From the NCBI GenBank assembly GCA_020832415.1, contig JAFIES010000051.1, positions 1 through 32,745 of the forward strand: a stretch of DNA of 32,745 nucleotides. The letters are read 5' to 3'. The translations under genes were made by a program, and so were the position numbers. Below, piece by piece: positions 7,346 through 15,757 of the stretch. The stretch is from Balneolaceae bacterium (GTDB taxonomy: Bacteria; Bacteroidota; Rhodothermia; Balneolales; Balneolaceae). Each line of letters begins with the position of its first letter. Positions within the stretch are counted from its first letter, which is position 1. The notes under the pieces are model-generated. The model was not told the origin of the DNA, ran no database searches, and saw only the letters and a list, made by a program, of their open reading frames with translations.

Positions 7346-9922
7346 TCAGTTTGTGGTAGCTCCATGGATGGTGTTTCCAAAGAAGAGCGCATTCGCAAAC
7401 AGTTTGTTCTTGCCATACCAAAACGCTCTGAAATTTGGATTATCCACAAAGCTGATGATTCGGCCGCTTCCGTAACTGCTTACAAACGCTGATGGTGTAT
7501 CCGCAACCATTTCGAGATTTTCTGCTGAAATGTAACCACTCGCAAGAGGATCACTTGTGATATAAAGCGGATTTGAAAATGGATTTTCCGGTTTTTCAAG
7601 GAAATTTGTACTGTTTCTGAAAATGTGAATATCGCTTCGCTTATAACCGTATCCAAGCGGATGCGTAATATCTAAAGTTCCGTTAAAAATGGACCCTCCA
7701 ATTACCTGCGCACCCCGCGTTGCCTGCATATCGATGTATGGCAGGTGTTGCGGCTGATCAGATTCCGCTCTCTCTTTTTGATCGATCGAGATCATATCCT
7801 GATTAATTGCCCAATTAACGGCACTTCTCTGAACAATCAGCACACCACCACTTCTAACCCATCGCTTCAATTCATTTACGGCACCATCCGAAAGATCATT
7901 GTAATTCCCCTGAGTCATAATAATTCGATTGTATCTGTTCAGATCTACATTTCCCAGCCGATGCTTATCAATAATTGTGAGAGGAATTTGATACCGCTGA
8001 TCAAGCTGATGCCAGATTTCGCCAACTTCCAGGTTGCTGACACCCGGACCGGCAAGAATTGCCACACTCGGTTTCTCGAGATTATTCATACTCGGGCTTC
8101 CTAAATCAACGCCGGCGGTTGCAAGTCCGCGACGTACACTGTAGATGTTCATGCCGTCTTCTTCAGCTGCTTTCTGAAGTGTTTCATAAATCAGCTCTTC
8201 ATCAACATCTTGTATACCGAGAGAAACTAATATCGAGCCATATCCAAACTCTTTTTGGCCATCTGCGGTCATTACTGTGGTGGGGCGTGACGCAACTTTC
8301 GTTCGCACACCCAGATTCTGCAGACGATAAAGCGTTCTTGGAGCATAGTATTCATCCCACTCAAACAGATAGGCATAATCACTCTGGCCACCCACTACAT
8401 CACCGGCAGGCAGCTGTGGATCTGTAATCCGGTCACCAATTAAATTCTGATTAAACTGCCTTGATGAGAGCTCTGCGTAAGGCATGTTGAATGCAAAGGG
8501 AAGTGTCCAGGTGGAGATATCATAAAACAGACTATCAGGAAATTCAGTGCGGGTTTCAAACATCGCTTCAATAAATTTGTATTCGGTCTGCTCAGTGGGT
8601 ATCACTATCGCCCGACCCTCCTTAAACTGCTTGCCATCTATTTCAAAATCGCGCGCCAGTTCATACATCTCTACATTGTGATGGCTCAAAAGATCAGCCA
8701 GATGGAAATTTCTTCCGCTGTCATTATAATCCCCAACTACAATGGCTCTTGTTTGTGCGCCGGATGCCTCATCGCGCATATCCCGATAAAAACTGCGGCG
8801 GTATTCGTGCAGATCGGTTCTGAGGGCCACAGATGCATCAACTGTAGAGAGTGATGTTAAAAATTGGTTTCGTATGGTTACGGGAAATTCCAGCACTCCG
8901 TGCACGCTTTCCTGGGCATGGCCTCTTGAACTTGCCTGCTCAAAAAGAATGCCTATGGTACCGAAAATATCGGGATAGGTGGAGCCTTTTCCGTAGTAGA
9001 AGTCATCGAACGACTCTTTTGTGTAGTAGAGTGCCTGCACATCATCCAGTGCATCGGCATGGTATTCTGCAATGGCAGCTGTTAAGTCCTGATTGATTTG
9101 CGGCGTAAGCGGATGTGTTCTCTCGGGGATGCCCGGCTGAAAAAAGTAGGTGGCATTCGTACCCATTTCGTGATGATCTGTAAGCACATTTGGCCGCCAT
9201 TTGTGAAACATATTGATACGGCCCCGGCTTTCGGGATGCACAACAGGCATCCAGTCGCGGTTCAGGTCGAACCAGTAATGGTTGGTACGGCCATTTGGCC
9301 ACACTTCGTTAAATTCCCGGGCTGCAGGATCGATAACTGTTGTAGCACTTTTGTGCATGTTTACCCAGGTTGCAAACCGGTTTAAACCATCCGGATTTAG
9401 TGAAGGATCAAGCAGAATAATAGCATTGTCTAAAATGGCATCCATCTTTTCACCCTCTCCGGCACTAAAGTAGTAGGCAGAAAGCAGGGCAGAGTTTGAG
9501 CCGCTCGGTTCGTTTCCATGAACGCTGTTGCCAAGATTCACAACAACCGGCATCCCTTCAATATCCAGATCAGCAGATCGGTCCGGATCGATTAACGCAT
9601 GGTGATTCTCCATGATTTGATCCAGATTCGCGTGATTTTCAGGAGATGTAATGGCAAGCAGAAGCAGTGGCCGGCCTTCGTAGCTGCGGGCATATTCCTG
9701 AACGGTCACCCTGTCGGATGCTTCGGCTACTGCATACATATACTGTACAAGTTTATCATGTGTGATGTGCCATTCACCCACTTCATGGCCGATAATTTCA
9801 GCAGGTGCGGGGATAGCTTCATTGTATGTGATGTCTCCGGGCAGATAATCAAATAAGTGCTGCGCGATAGATACAGAAGAGAGTAAAAGTGTGAAAAGAA
9901 GAGTGAGTATACATTTTTTCAT
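7346..9922 (-). CDS. secreted M14-family zinc metallopeptidase
   Basis: An 858-residue protein with a clear signal peptide (MKKCILTLLFTLLLSSVSIA, cleaved near Gln21). The zinc carboxypeptidase domain spans about 50-340. HGNE (135-138) supplies His135 and Glu138 as zinc ligands, FDLNRDW (218-224) gives the substrate-binding Asn-Arg pair, DHHEMG (249-254) holds the third zinc ligand, and LFEQAS contains Glu328 as general base. A region resembling class I glutamine-amidotransferase folds (from about 617, KPSVAILAGPG) follows, as is common in long secreted M14 proteins. It would remove C-terminal residues from peptides outside the cytoplasm. It is the last of a minus-strand run after susC, susD and a serine hydrolase. 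Confidence 0.93.
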   Translation of the reverse strand: MKKCILTLLFTLLLSSVSIAQHLFDYLPGDITYNEAIPAPAEIIGHEVGEWHITHDKLVQYMYAVAEASDRVTVQEYARSYEGRPLLLLAITSPENHANLDQIMENHHALIDPDRSADLDIEGMPVVVNLGNSVHGNEPSGSNSALLSAYYFSAGEGEKMDAILDNAIILLDPSLNPDGLNRFATWVNMHKSATTVIDPAAREFNEVWPNGRTNHYWFDLNRDWMPVVHPESRGRINMFHKWRPNVLTDHHEMGTNATYFFQPGIPERTHPLTPQINQDLTAAIAEYHADALDDVQALYYTKESFDDFYYGKGSTYPDIFGTIGILFEQASSRGHAQESVHGVLEFPVTIRNQFLTSLSTVDASVALRTDLHEYRRSFYRDMRDEASGAQTRAIVVGDYNDSGRNFHLADLLSHHNVEMYELARDFEIDGKQFKEGRAIVIPTEQTEYKFIEAMFETRTEFPDSLFYDISTWTLPFAFNMPYAELSSRQFNQNLIGDRITDPQLPAGDVVGGQSDYAYLFEWDEYYAPRTLYRLQNLGVRTKVASRPTTVMTADGQKEFGYGSILVSLGIQDVDEELIYETLQKAAEEDGMNIYSVRRGLATAGVDLGSPSMNNLEKPSVAILAGPGVSNLEVGEIWHQLDQRYQIPLTIIDKHRLGNVDLNRYNRIIMTQGNYNDLSDGAVNELKRWVRSGGVLIVQRSAVNWAINQDMISIDQKERAESDQPQHLPYIDMQATRGAQVIGGSIFNGTLDITHPLGYGYKRSDIHIFRNSTNFLEKPENPFSNPLYITSDPLASGYISAENLEMVADTPSAFVSSYGSGRIISFVDNPNFRAFWYGKNKLFANALFFGNTIHGATTN

Positions 9923-9928
9923 AAAAAC

Positions 9929-9992
9929 GAATTGGTCTGGTTTTTAAATGAGTTGAGCCATAGTAATGATTTCAGGCAAAACAGACCAATTC
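9929..9992 (-). promoter_or_regulatory. 11-bp hairpin in the M14 5' leader
   Basis: GAATTGGTCTG (9929-9939) and CAGACCAATTC (9982-9992) are perfect inverted repeats with a 42-base spacer. In the minus-strand transcript the stem ends 6 bases before the AUG of the M14 peptidase (9922), where it would cover the ribosome loading site. It could be a translational control element or a terminator for the upstream hydrolase transcript, though it lacks a long U-run. Confidence 0.5.
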
Positions 9993-10029
9993 AAACACAC
10001 TTAAATAGATGTACTTTGCAAAGTTTTAT

Positions 10030-10045
10030 ATTCTCTGAAGAGAAT
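10030..10045. promoter_or_regulatory. short dyad upstream of M14 gene
   Basis: ATTCTCT (10030-10036) and AGAGAAT (10039-10045) are perfect arms separated by two bases, lying between the serine hydrolase stop and the M14 leader. The tight spacing suggests a protein-binding site rather than a hairpin. Confidence 0.3.
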
Positions 10046-10076
10046 CTGCAGCAGTTTGTAAAACCCTTGCGGGCAT

Positions 10077-10985
10077 CTATTTTGCGATGTGGTCATAAAT
10101 CATTCTGGAAACTTCAGAACCCGCTTCCCGCCCGATGGCACTCTCAGGCAGATCTTTAGAAAGAAAAATGAGAACATACGATTGCCCATCGGGCAGATAT
10201 ACAATACCCGAATCGTGAATTACACCTGTAATAAAACCCGATTTGGTTGCTGTAACCACATCATCAGGAAGTTTCGCAGGTATTACATCTCTGTAGAACT
10301 GATCTTTCAGAACTTCAACCATTAACTCGTCCATTTCAGGGCTAACCGCCGTACCTTTTGCAATATGTTCAAACATAATTCCAAGGTCTTTTGCCGTGGT
10401 TCGGTTACTCAGGCCTCGGTTGAATGCCTCCATGTCATAAAGTCCGCGAATTACCTCAATCCGATCGGCGCCGAGTTTTCTCATGGTTTGGGTAGTCTCT
10501 TCGGCCCCAACAAGCTGCATAATTAAATTGGTGGTTATGTTGCTGCTGTAGGTGATCATGGCGTGGTTTAAATCATACAGGGTGGCCATTTCACCAACTT
10601 TGCGCTCAAAAGGGTCGTCACCTTCAGGGTCAAGCTCAAGCTGAAACTCAGAGCCATCAACAATACTGTAAAACCGGTTTTCTACTTTTATGGAATCGGC
10701 CAGATTAAATTCACCTATCTCTGCCCGGCGAAAAAGCTCTATCATTACAGGTGTCTTCATGGTGCTGGCTGCATGAAAAAGAGTCTCTTCATTAATAGAA
10801 AAATGCAAATCAGGATTTTGCAGATGCTGAAACCAGACCGCAAAGGTACCTTCTTTTTCGGTGAGATAAGCTTCAATCTCTGCCTTCAGGTGATCAGAAT
10901 CCGAACCTGTATAATTTTGAGTATTCAATGAAATAAGCAATAATAGGAACAAGACAATCATAAGAATGGTGTTTTTTCTAAACAT
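10077..10985 (-). CDS. beta-lactamase-fold serine hydrolase, exported
   Basis: A 302-residue class A beta-lactamase-like serine hydrolase. An N-terminal hydrophobic segment (about 6-21) serves as signal or anchor. STMK (74-77) gives the nucleophile Ser74 and Lys77, YSSN (146-149) matches the SDN motif, and KSG (248-250) matches KTG. The omega-loop region reads YDMEAFNRGLSNRTTAKDLG (183-202) and lacks a clean ExxLN, so the deacylating Glu166 of true class A enzymes is not obvious; this suggests a peptidase or esterase-like hydrolase rather than drug resistance. The start codon lies directly against the U-tract of the susD terminator, so a downstream start (Met9) or readthrough must be considered. 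It precedes the M14 peptidase gene. Confidence 0.85.
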   Translation of the reverse strand: MFRKNTILMIVLFLLLLISLNTQNYTGSDSDHLKAEIEAYLTEKEGTFAVWFQHLQNPDLHFSINEETLFHAASTMKTPVMIELFRRAEIGEFNLADSIKVENRFYSIVDGSEFQLELDPEGDDPFERKVGEMATLYDLNHAMITYSSNITTNLIMQLVGAEETTQTMRKLGADRIEVIRGLYDMEAFNRGLSNRTTAKDLGIMFEHIAKGTAVSPEMDELMVEVLKDQFYRDVIPAKLPDDVVTATKSGFITGVIHDSGIVYLPDGQSYVLIFLSKDLPESAIGREAGSEVSRMIYDHIAK

Positions 10986-11018
10986 AAAAAAAGCCCAGAA
11001 AATATTTCAGGGCTTTTC
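10986..11018 (-). terminator. intrinsic terminator after susD
   Basis: In the minus-strand transcript AAAAGCCC (11017-11010) pairs with GGGCUUUU (10996-10989), extended inside by UGAAA/UUUC pairing with an A/A mismatch, and is followed by a run of U ending at 10986. The next three bases are the AUG of the serine hydrolase. It ends the susCD transcript 19 bases after the susD stop. Confidence 0.85.
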
Positions 11019-11036
11019 GCGATCTGTCAGTGAGAT

Positions 11037-12380
11037 TTAGTTAGTAGGATATCCCGGGTTTTGCTCCAGATTTGTTTGAATCTGCAGTTCATCCCTTGGT
11101 ATCGGGAAAGCTTTTCTGAAATCTTCACGCCCGAAAAACTCACCCAGCTTATTGAACCGAACAATATCAAAGAAGCGATGGCCCTCGTAATTGAACTCGG
11201 CTCTGCGCTCGTGCAGAATAATATCCACATACTCATCCATGCTTCCAATCGATTCGATATCAGCGAGGCCGGCACGGTTGCGGATTACATTCAAATCAGC
11301 CAGCCCTGCATTGGGATTATTATCCCGCATTGTGGCTGCTTCGGAGCGGATAAGGTACATTTCTGCAAGCCTCAGAACTTTCACATTATTCGCATTATTC
11401 GAATCAGACCATTTTGCGGGGCGATCACTGCCTCGATCAAAAATGAACAGACCGGCTCTATCATCACCTTCTTCAAAAGAATCTGTGAGCGATGGGTTAA
11501 CATTGTACTCATCCCGCTGGAATGTAAAGATAAAGAGCGCACTGCCATCCTGGTCGTTAAATACCAGATCGAAAATAGATTCTGATGTGGTACCTGTTGT
11601 TAGGAAGAGATCATCTACGCTGCTAACCAATGAGAAAGGACCGTTCTCAATCACATCGTTTGCATCGTTAAAGGCGGCATCATAATTCTTTGCGTAAAGA
11701 TTTACCCTTGCGCGAAGAGCCAGTGCAGCCCAGTAGTTCATTGCAGTATTTGTGCTGTAACCTTCCATCAGCGAGATTGCCGTATTCAGATCACTCAGAA
11801 TTTGCTGATACGTTTCTGCCACACTGCTTCTTGCAAGATCAGGAATAAGATTAAAATCATTATTCTCTATTGGCTCGAGCAGAAGCGGCATCCCATAAGG
11901 GGAAGAGGTATCAAAGTGATAGCCGAAAACCCTTAGAAGATCGAAATAGGCTAATGCCCTAATTGCATGGGCTTCACCCAAAACCCGATCTCTCGTTGCA
12001 AAAGCATCATCGTCGATTCCGGGTACTTCCGCAATAAGCAGGTTTGCAATATTTACAACCCGATAGATATTTACCCAGGCGGTTGTAATCCATAGGTTAC
12101 TGATTGGCACAGTTCCTGAATGAACTTCAAGCTGTGAATCAAAAAATCCCTGATAACGGGCATTATCTGCTGCCAGATCGGGGCTGAGCGTGAAATGAAC
12201 ACCATAATAAGGATCTACCTGCATGCGTGAATATGCACCCAGCAATACAGCCTGTGCAGCAGCACCGTCAACGAGCACGGTTTCAGCATCGAGAGATGCT
12301 TGCGGTTCGGTATCCAAAACATCGCAGGACATCAGGAATACCGTCAAAAGTGTAAGTAAGAGTATTGATCGTTTTTTCAT
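11037..12380 (-). CDS. SusD/RagB-family outer-membrane lipoprotein
   Basis: A 447-residue substrate-binding lipoprotein that caps a SusC transporter at the cell surface. The signal peptide ends in a lipobox with Cys19 (FLMSC). N-terminal DVLDTEPQASL, TPR-like helices in the middle and the C-terminal segment RRAEFNYEGHRFFDIVRF, then LEQNPGYPTN, are characteristic of SusD proteins. It begins 11 bases after the susC stop and is followed by a strong terminator, so susC-susD form one unit. The ligand (glycan or peptide) cannot be read from the sequence. Neighbours are a serine hydrolase and an M14 peptidase rather than glycoside hydrolases, which favours peptides or glycopeptides (inference). Confidence 0.95.
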   Translation of the reverse strand: MKKRSILLLTLLTVFLMSCDVLDTEPQASLDAETVLVDGAAAQAVLLGAYSRMQVDPYYGVHFTLSPDLAADNARYQGFFDSQLEVHSGTVPISNLWITTAWVNIYRVVNIANLLIAEVPGIDDDAFATRDRVLGEAHAIRALAYFDLLRVFGYHFDTSSPYGMPLLLEPIENNDFNLIPDLARSSVAETYQQILSDLNTAISLMEGYSTNTAMNYWAALALRARVNLYAKNYDAAFNDANDVIENGPFSLVSSVDDLFLTTGTTSESIFDLVFNDQDGSALFIFTFQRDEYNVNPSLTDSFEEGDDRAGLFIFDRGSDRPAKWSDSNNANNVKVLRLAEMYLIRSEAATMRDNNPNAGLADLNVIRNRAGLADIESIGSMDEYVDIILHERRAEFNYEGHRFFDIVRFNKLGEFFGREDFRKAFPIPRDELQIQTNLEQNPGYPTN

Positions 12381-12391
12381 GATTCCCTGAT

Positions 12392-15300
12392 TTAAAATTC
12401 AATGTTTATTCCGAACGAGATTGTTCGAACCTGAGGGTGAGTTCCAAAATCAGACCCTGCAACAAGCGGGTTTCTCGCATTCTGGTTTACTTCCGGATCG
12501 AGGCCGGTATAGTTTGTAAATGTGAGCAGATTCTGCCCCTGCATGTATAGCCTGAGGTTTCTCATTCCTATTCGTTGTGTGAATTCAGGAGAGAAGTTAT
12601 ATCCAAGCGTTAATGTTTTTAACCGCAGGTATGATGCATCTTCGAGCCATCGGCTGGAGTATTCTCTCCAGTTTTTGTTGGTAAGCGATGCACGAGGTAT
12701 ATCGGTTTCATCACCCGGTTGCATCCAGCGATCATTGGCCAGGCGGTGATTGTTACCATCAGGCAGCGGGAAAATCCCGGGGATTCCAATACGGCTCCAG
12801 CCAAGATTTTCATAGGATGCACGGCTATGGTTGAAAATCTTGTTTCCATATGTGAACTGAAAGAGCATGTTCAGGTCGAAGCCTTTAAAGGTGAATGAAT
12901 TGCCCCATCCTCCATAAAAATCAGGCTGTGCATTGCCAACAATTCGGCGGTCACCGGAGTCGATAACGCCATCACCATTCTCATCAATCCAAAGCATGTT
13001 GCCTGTTTGAGGATCTACACCTTCGTGATCGATAAGGTAGAATGTACCAATCGGGTGGCCTTCGGCAAGAATGTGAGAATCGTTCAGTACCTGGCGATCT
13101 ACTTCAAGCTGAAGTACTTCATTTCTGATAAACGAAATATTAAAGCTTGAACTCCAGGTCAGATCTCTGCCTGAAATAATAGCTCCGCGGATGTCAAACT
13201 CAAATCCTTTGTTTTCTACCTTGCCGATATTCTCGGTTACACTTGAAAAGCCTGAGATACCGGGTATCAATCGGTTCAGAAGAAGATCATCCGTGGTTTT
13301 GATGAAGTAATCGGCACTCAGATTTACCCGATCATCAAAAAGACCTATATCAATACCAACATCAAGCTGACGGGTACTTTCCCATGTGAGGTTTGCATTG
13401 CTTAACTGGGTTGGCACCAGCGTGGGTGTAGCACGATAATCAGATACTCCAAAAAGTCCGCGGGAAGCAAAGTTTCCGATTCCTTCCTGATTACCTGTAA
13501 TACCATAACTAATACGTGGCTTCAATTCTGAGAAAATTCGCTGATTTTCCATGAAACTTTCGTTGGTAATTCTCCATGCAACCGAGGCTGACGGGAAGAA
13601 ACCGTATCGGAAGTTATCACCAAAACGGGAGGAGCCATCCAAGCGGCCGGTTGTTGTGAATAGATATCTGTCATCAAATGAGTAGTTACCTCTGAAGAAG
13701 TAGGAAGCAAGGCCCCAGCTTGTGCCGGAAGTTGATGCAGAGGTTACCTGAGCGGCAACACTAAGCTTCAAAAACTGATCACTTGGGAAACCCTGTGCAC
13801 TGATTGATGAGAAGTTTCTGTTTGATTGCTGAAATGAAGTTCCCAATACAGCATTAACATTATGCCCACCACTAAAGGTATTTACATAAGAGAGGTAATT
13901 CTCAATCAGCCAGGTAAAATCTTGAGTGGTTCCAAAATTACCAAAACCATTACGCTGTGCATTTACTGATTCCCTTGAAATAATCGGAGTATATGCCTCA
14001 TCATCAAGACTTGTATAATCTACTGAAAGTGAACTTCTCAGTGATAGCTGATCGGTAATGGTGGCTACACCAAAAATGGTTCCCAAACCCCGTACTGTGC
14101 GGGTAAATCTCTGATACTCATTTGCAATAAGTAACGGATTATCCAGCATCCACCAACCAAAATAGTTGAAGGGATCGGCATATGAACCATCTGCTTCGTA
14201 TACGGGCATCAGAGGATCGCCAGCAAGTGTGTTGATTACTACGCCATAGAGCGAGTTATCATTAATGGTACGATCCTGAACCGTACGGTTTACAGTAATA
14301 TTTGTACCAAAATCGAGCCAGTCCGTTACTTTCGTATCCAGATTGACACGGCCACTTATACGCTCGAATCCGGTTCCAAACTGTACACCTTCCTGATCAA
14401 AATATGAGAGTGATGTAAAATATCGTGTGTTTTCTGAACCACCAGATGCCGTGAGTTCATAATTGGAAACGGCTGATGTTCTGAAAATCTCATCATACCA
14501 GCGGGTATTCTGAAGATCGGGATCGTTAGGGTCAAAGCCCCAGATATCCGATACGTGAGTGGATGAATAATCAGTACCCAGATCGCGGTTATCCTGTAAA
14601 GCAGCATCGTTCATCATGCCAAGAAACTCCTGCGAACTCATCATATCAATCTGGTTGGTGATATTCTGAAAGCCGGTATACATATTGAATCCGATATTCG
14701 ATTGGCCGGCTTCACCTCGTTTTGTAGTGATGAGAACTACACCGTTTGCACCCCGCGAACCGTAAATGGCTGTAGCGGATGCATCTTTCAAAATCTCGAT
14801 GGATGCAATGTCATTCGGGTTGAGATCTGCAAGTGAGTTTGTAGCCTGACCACCAGAGAACAGACCGGAAAGATCTTCTGAGATCACCGGAACGCCATCA
14901 ATCACATAGAGTGGTTCACTGCTGGCTGAAAGAGATGTCTGCCCGCGAATATTTATGGTGATACCTGCGCCGGGTGTACCGGATGGACTGCTAACAAAAA
15001 CCCCGGAGGCACGGCCCTGCAGTGCAGCATCCAAACTGGCTACGGGCTGATTGGCAATTTCATCAGCCGAAATACTTGCAATGGATCCTGTTAAGTCGCT
15101 CCTGGTTTGCACACCATAGCCAACAACCACAACTTCACTGAGAAGTTGCTGGTCAAGCTGGAGCACAACGTTAATTGTGGACCTGTCGCCCACTAAAATT
15201 TCCTGTGTTTGGTATCCGATAAATGAAATTATAATTACATCATCGGCAGTAGCTGAAATAGAATAGTACCCGTCAATATCGGTTACAGTACCTGTTTCTG

Positions 15301-15466
15301 CATCAGCAGCAAGACGAACGGTGGCACCTGCAAGAGGCTCGCCGGTCGCTGTACTAACTGTACCCGAGACTTCACGCTCCTGAGCGTTTGCCTCCATGGC
15401 ATGCAATGGTACAAATACCAACAACAGAGTACAAAATAGAAGGGGTTGTATCAGTTTAGATCTCAT
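12392..15466 (-). CDS. SusC/RagA-family TonB-dependent transporter
   Basis: A 1024-residue outer-membrane beta-barrel that imports oligomers using TonB energy. It has a signal peptide (about 1-29) and a CarboxypepD-regulatory-like domain (about 32-105: VSGTVSTATGEPLAGATVRL). The SusC hallmark EVVVVGYG (111-118) follows, then the plug domain with NIRGQTSLSASSEPLYVIDG and LKDASATAIYGSRGANGVVL, then the barrel ending in Phe. No N-terminal FecR-interaction (STN) domain is present, and no sigma/anti-sigma pair flanks the locus. It is paired with susD 11 bases downstream. The upstream intergenic region contains a 16-bp palindrome that may bind its regulator. Confidence 0.96.
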   Translation of the reverse strand: MRSKLIQPLLFCTLLLVFVPLHAMEANAQEREVSGTVSTATGEPLAGATVRLAADAETGTVTDIDGYYSISATADDVIIISFIGYQTQEILVGDRSTINVVLQLDQQLLSEVVVVGYGVQTRSDLTGSIASISADEIANQPVASLDAALQGRASGVFVSSPSGTPGAGITINIRGQTSLSASSEPLYVIDGVPVISEDLSGLFSGGQATNSLADLNPNDIASIEILKDASATAIYGSRGANGVVLITTKRGEAGQSNIGFNMYTGFQNITNQIDMMSSQEFLGMMNDAALQDNRDLGTDYSSTHVSDIWGFDPNDPDLQNTRWYDEIFRTSAVSNYELTASGGSENTRYFTSLSYFDQEGVQFGTGFERISGRVNLDTKVTDWLDFGTNITVNRTVQDRTINDNSLYGVVINTLAGDPLMPVYEADGSYADPFNYFGWWMLDNPLLIANEYQRFTRTVRGLGTIFGVATITDQLSLRSSLSVDYTSLDDEAYTPIISRESVNAQRNGFGNFGTTQDFTWLIENYLSYVNTFSGGHNVNAVLGTSFQQSNRNFSSISAQGFPSDQFLKLSVAAQVTSASTSGTSWGLASYFFRGNYSFDDRYLFTTTGRLDGSSRFGDNFRYGFFPSASVAWRITNESFMENQRIFSELKPRISYGITGNQEGIGNFASRGLFGVSDYRATPTLVPTQLSNANLTWESTRQLDVGIDIGLFDDRVNLSADYFIKTTDDLLLNRLIPGISGFSSVTENIGKVENKGFEFDIRGAIISGRDLTWSSSFNISFIRNEVLQLEVDRQVLNDSHILAEGHPIGTFYLIDHEGVDPQTGNMLWIDENGDGVIDSGDRRIVGNAQPDFYGGWGNSFTFKGFDLNMLFQFTYGNKIFNHSRASYENLGWSRIGIPGIFPLPDGNNHRLANDRWMQPGDETDIPRASLTNKNWREYSSRWLEDASYLRLKTLTLGYNFSPEFTQRIGMRNLRLYMQGQNLLTFTNYTGLDPEVNQNARNPLVAGSDFGTHPQVRTISFGINIEF

Positions 15467-15596
15467 AATTCATGAGTTTACGTTTTGGTTAAATCCATCA
15501 GGGCTGAATTATTCCTGACAGAAACTAAATCGTTTAATAAACGATGTTAATTATTGTAAAGCTCAATGGATAAGGACATTTTTCCAAAAAAGCAAA

Positions 15597-15612
15597 AGTT
15601 TGAGCTCAAACT
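15597..15612. promoter_or_regulatory. 16-bp perfect palindrome upstream of susC
   Basis: AGTTTGAGCTCAAACT is a perfect palindrome located 131 bases upstream of the susC start, in the 291-base gap between susC and argH. About 20 bases further lies an 8-bp palindrome AAGCGCTT (15632-15639) that resembles the core of LacI-family operators. The rest of this gap is AT-rich with no gene and no convincing argH terminator. Confidence 0.45.
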
Positions 15613-15757
15613 GTACAAATTTTTTAAAAAGAAGCGCTTTTATTACAAATTTTACAATTACTCTCTTATGAAAAGATGACTGGAAAAGTTAAACTATTGT
15701 TGGTATTACAATATTTTTAATCCTTTTGATCTTGGAAACCTTCTCTGAACCAATGGT

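Noticed and set aside
11061-11685. Two overlapping plus-strand frames of 164-174 residues
   Set aside because: Both are antisense to susD; their products have no domain features and the susD frame is well supported.
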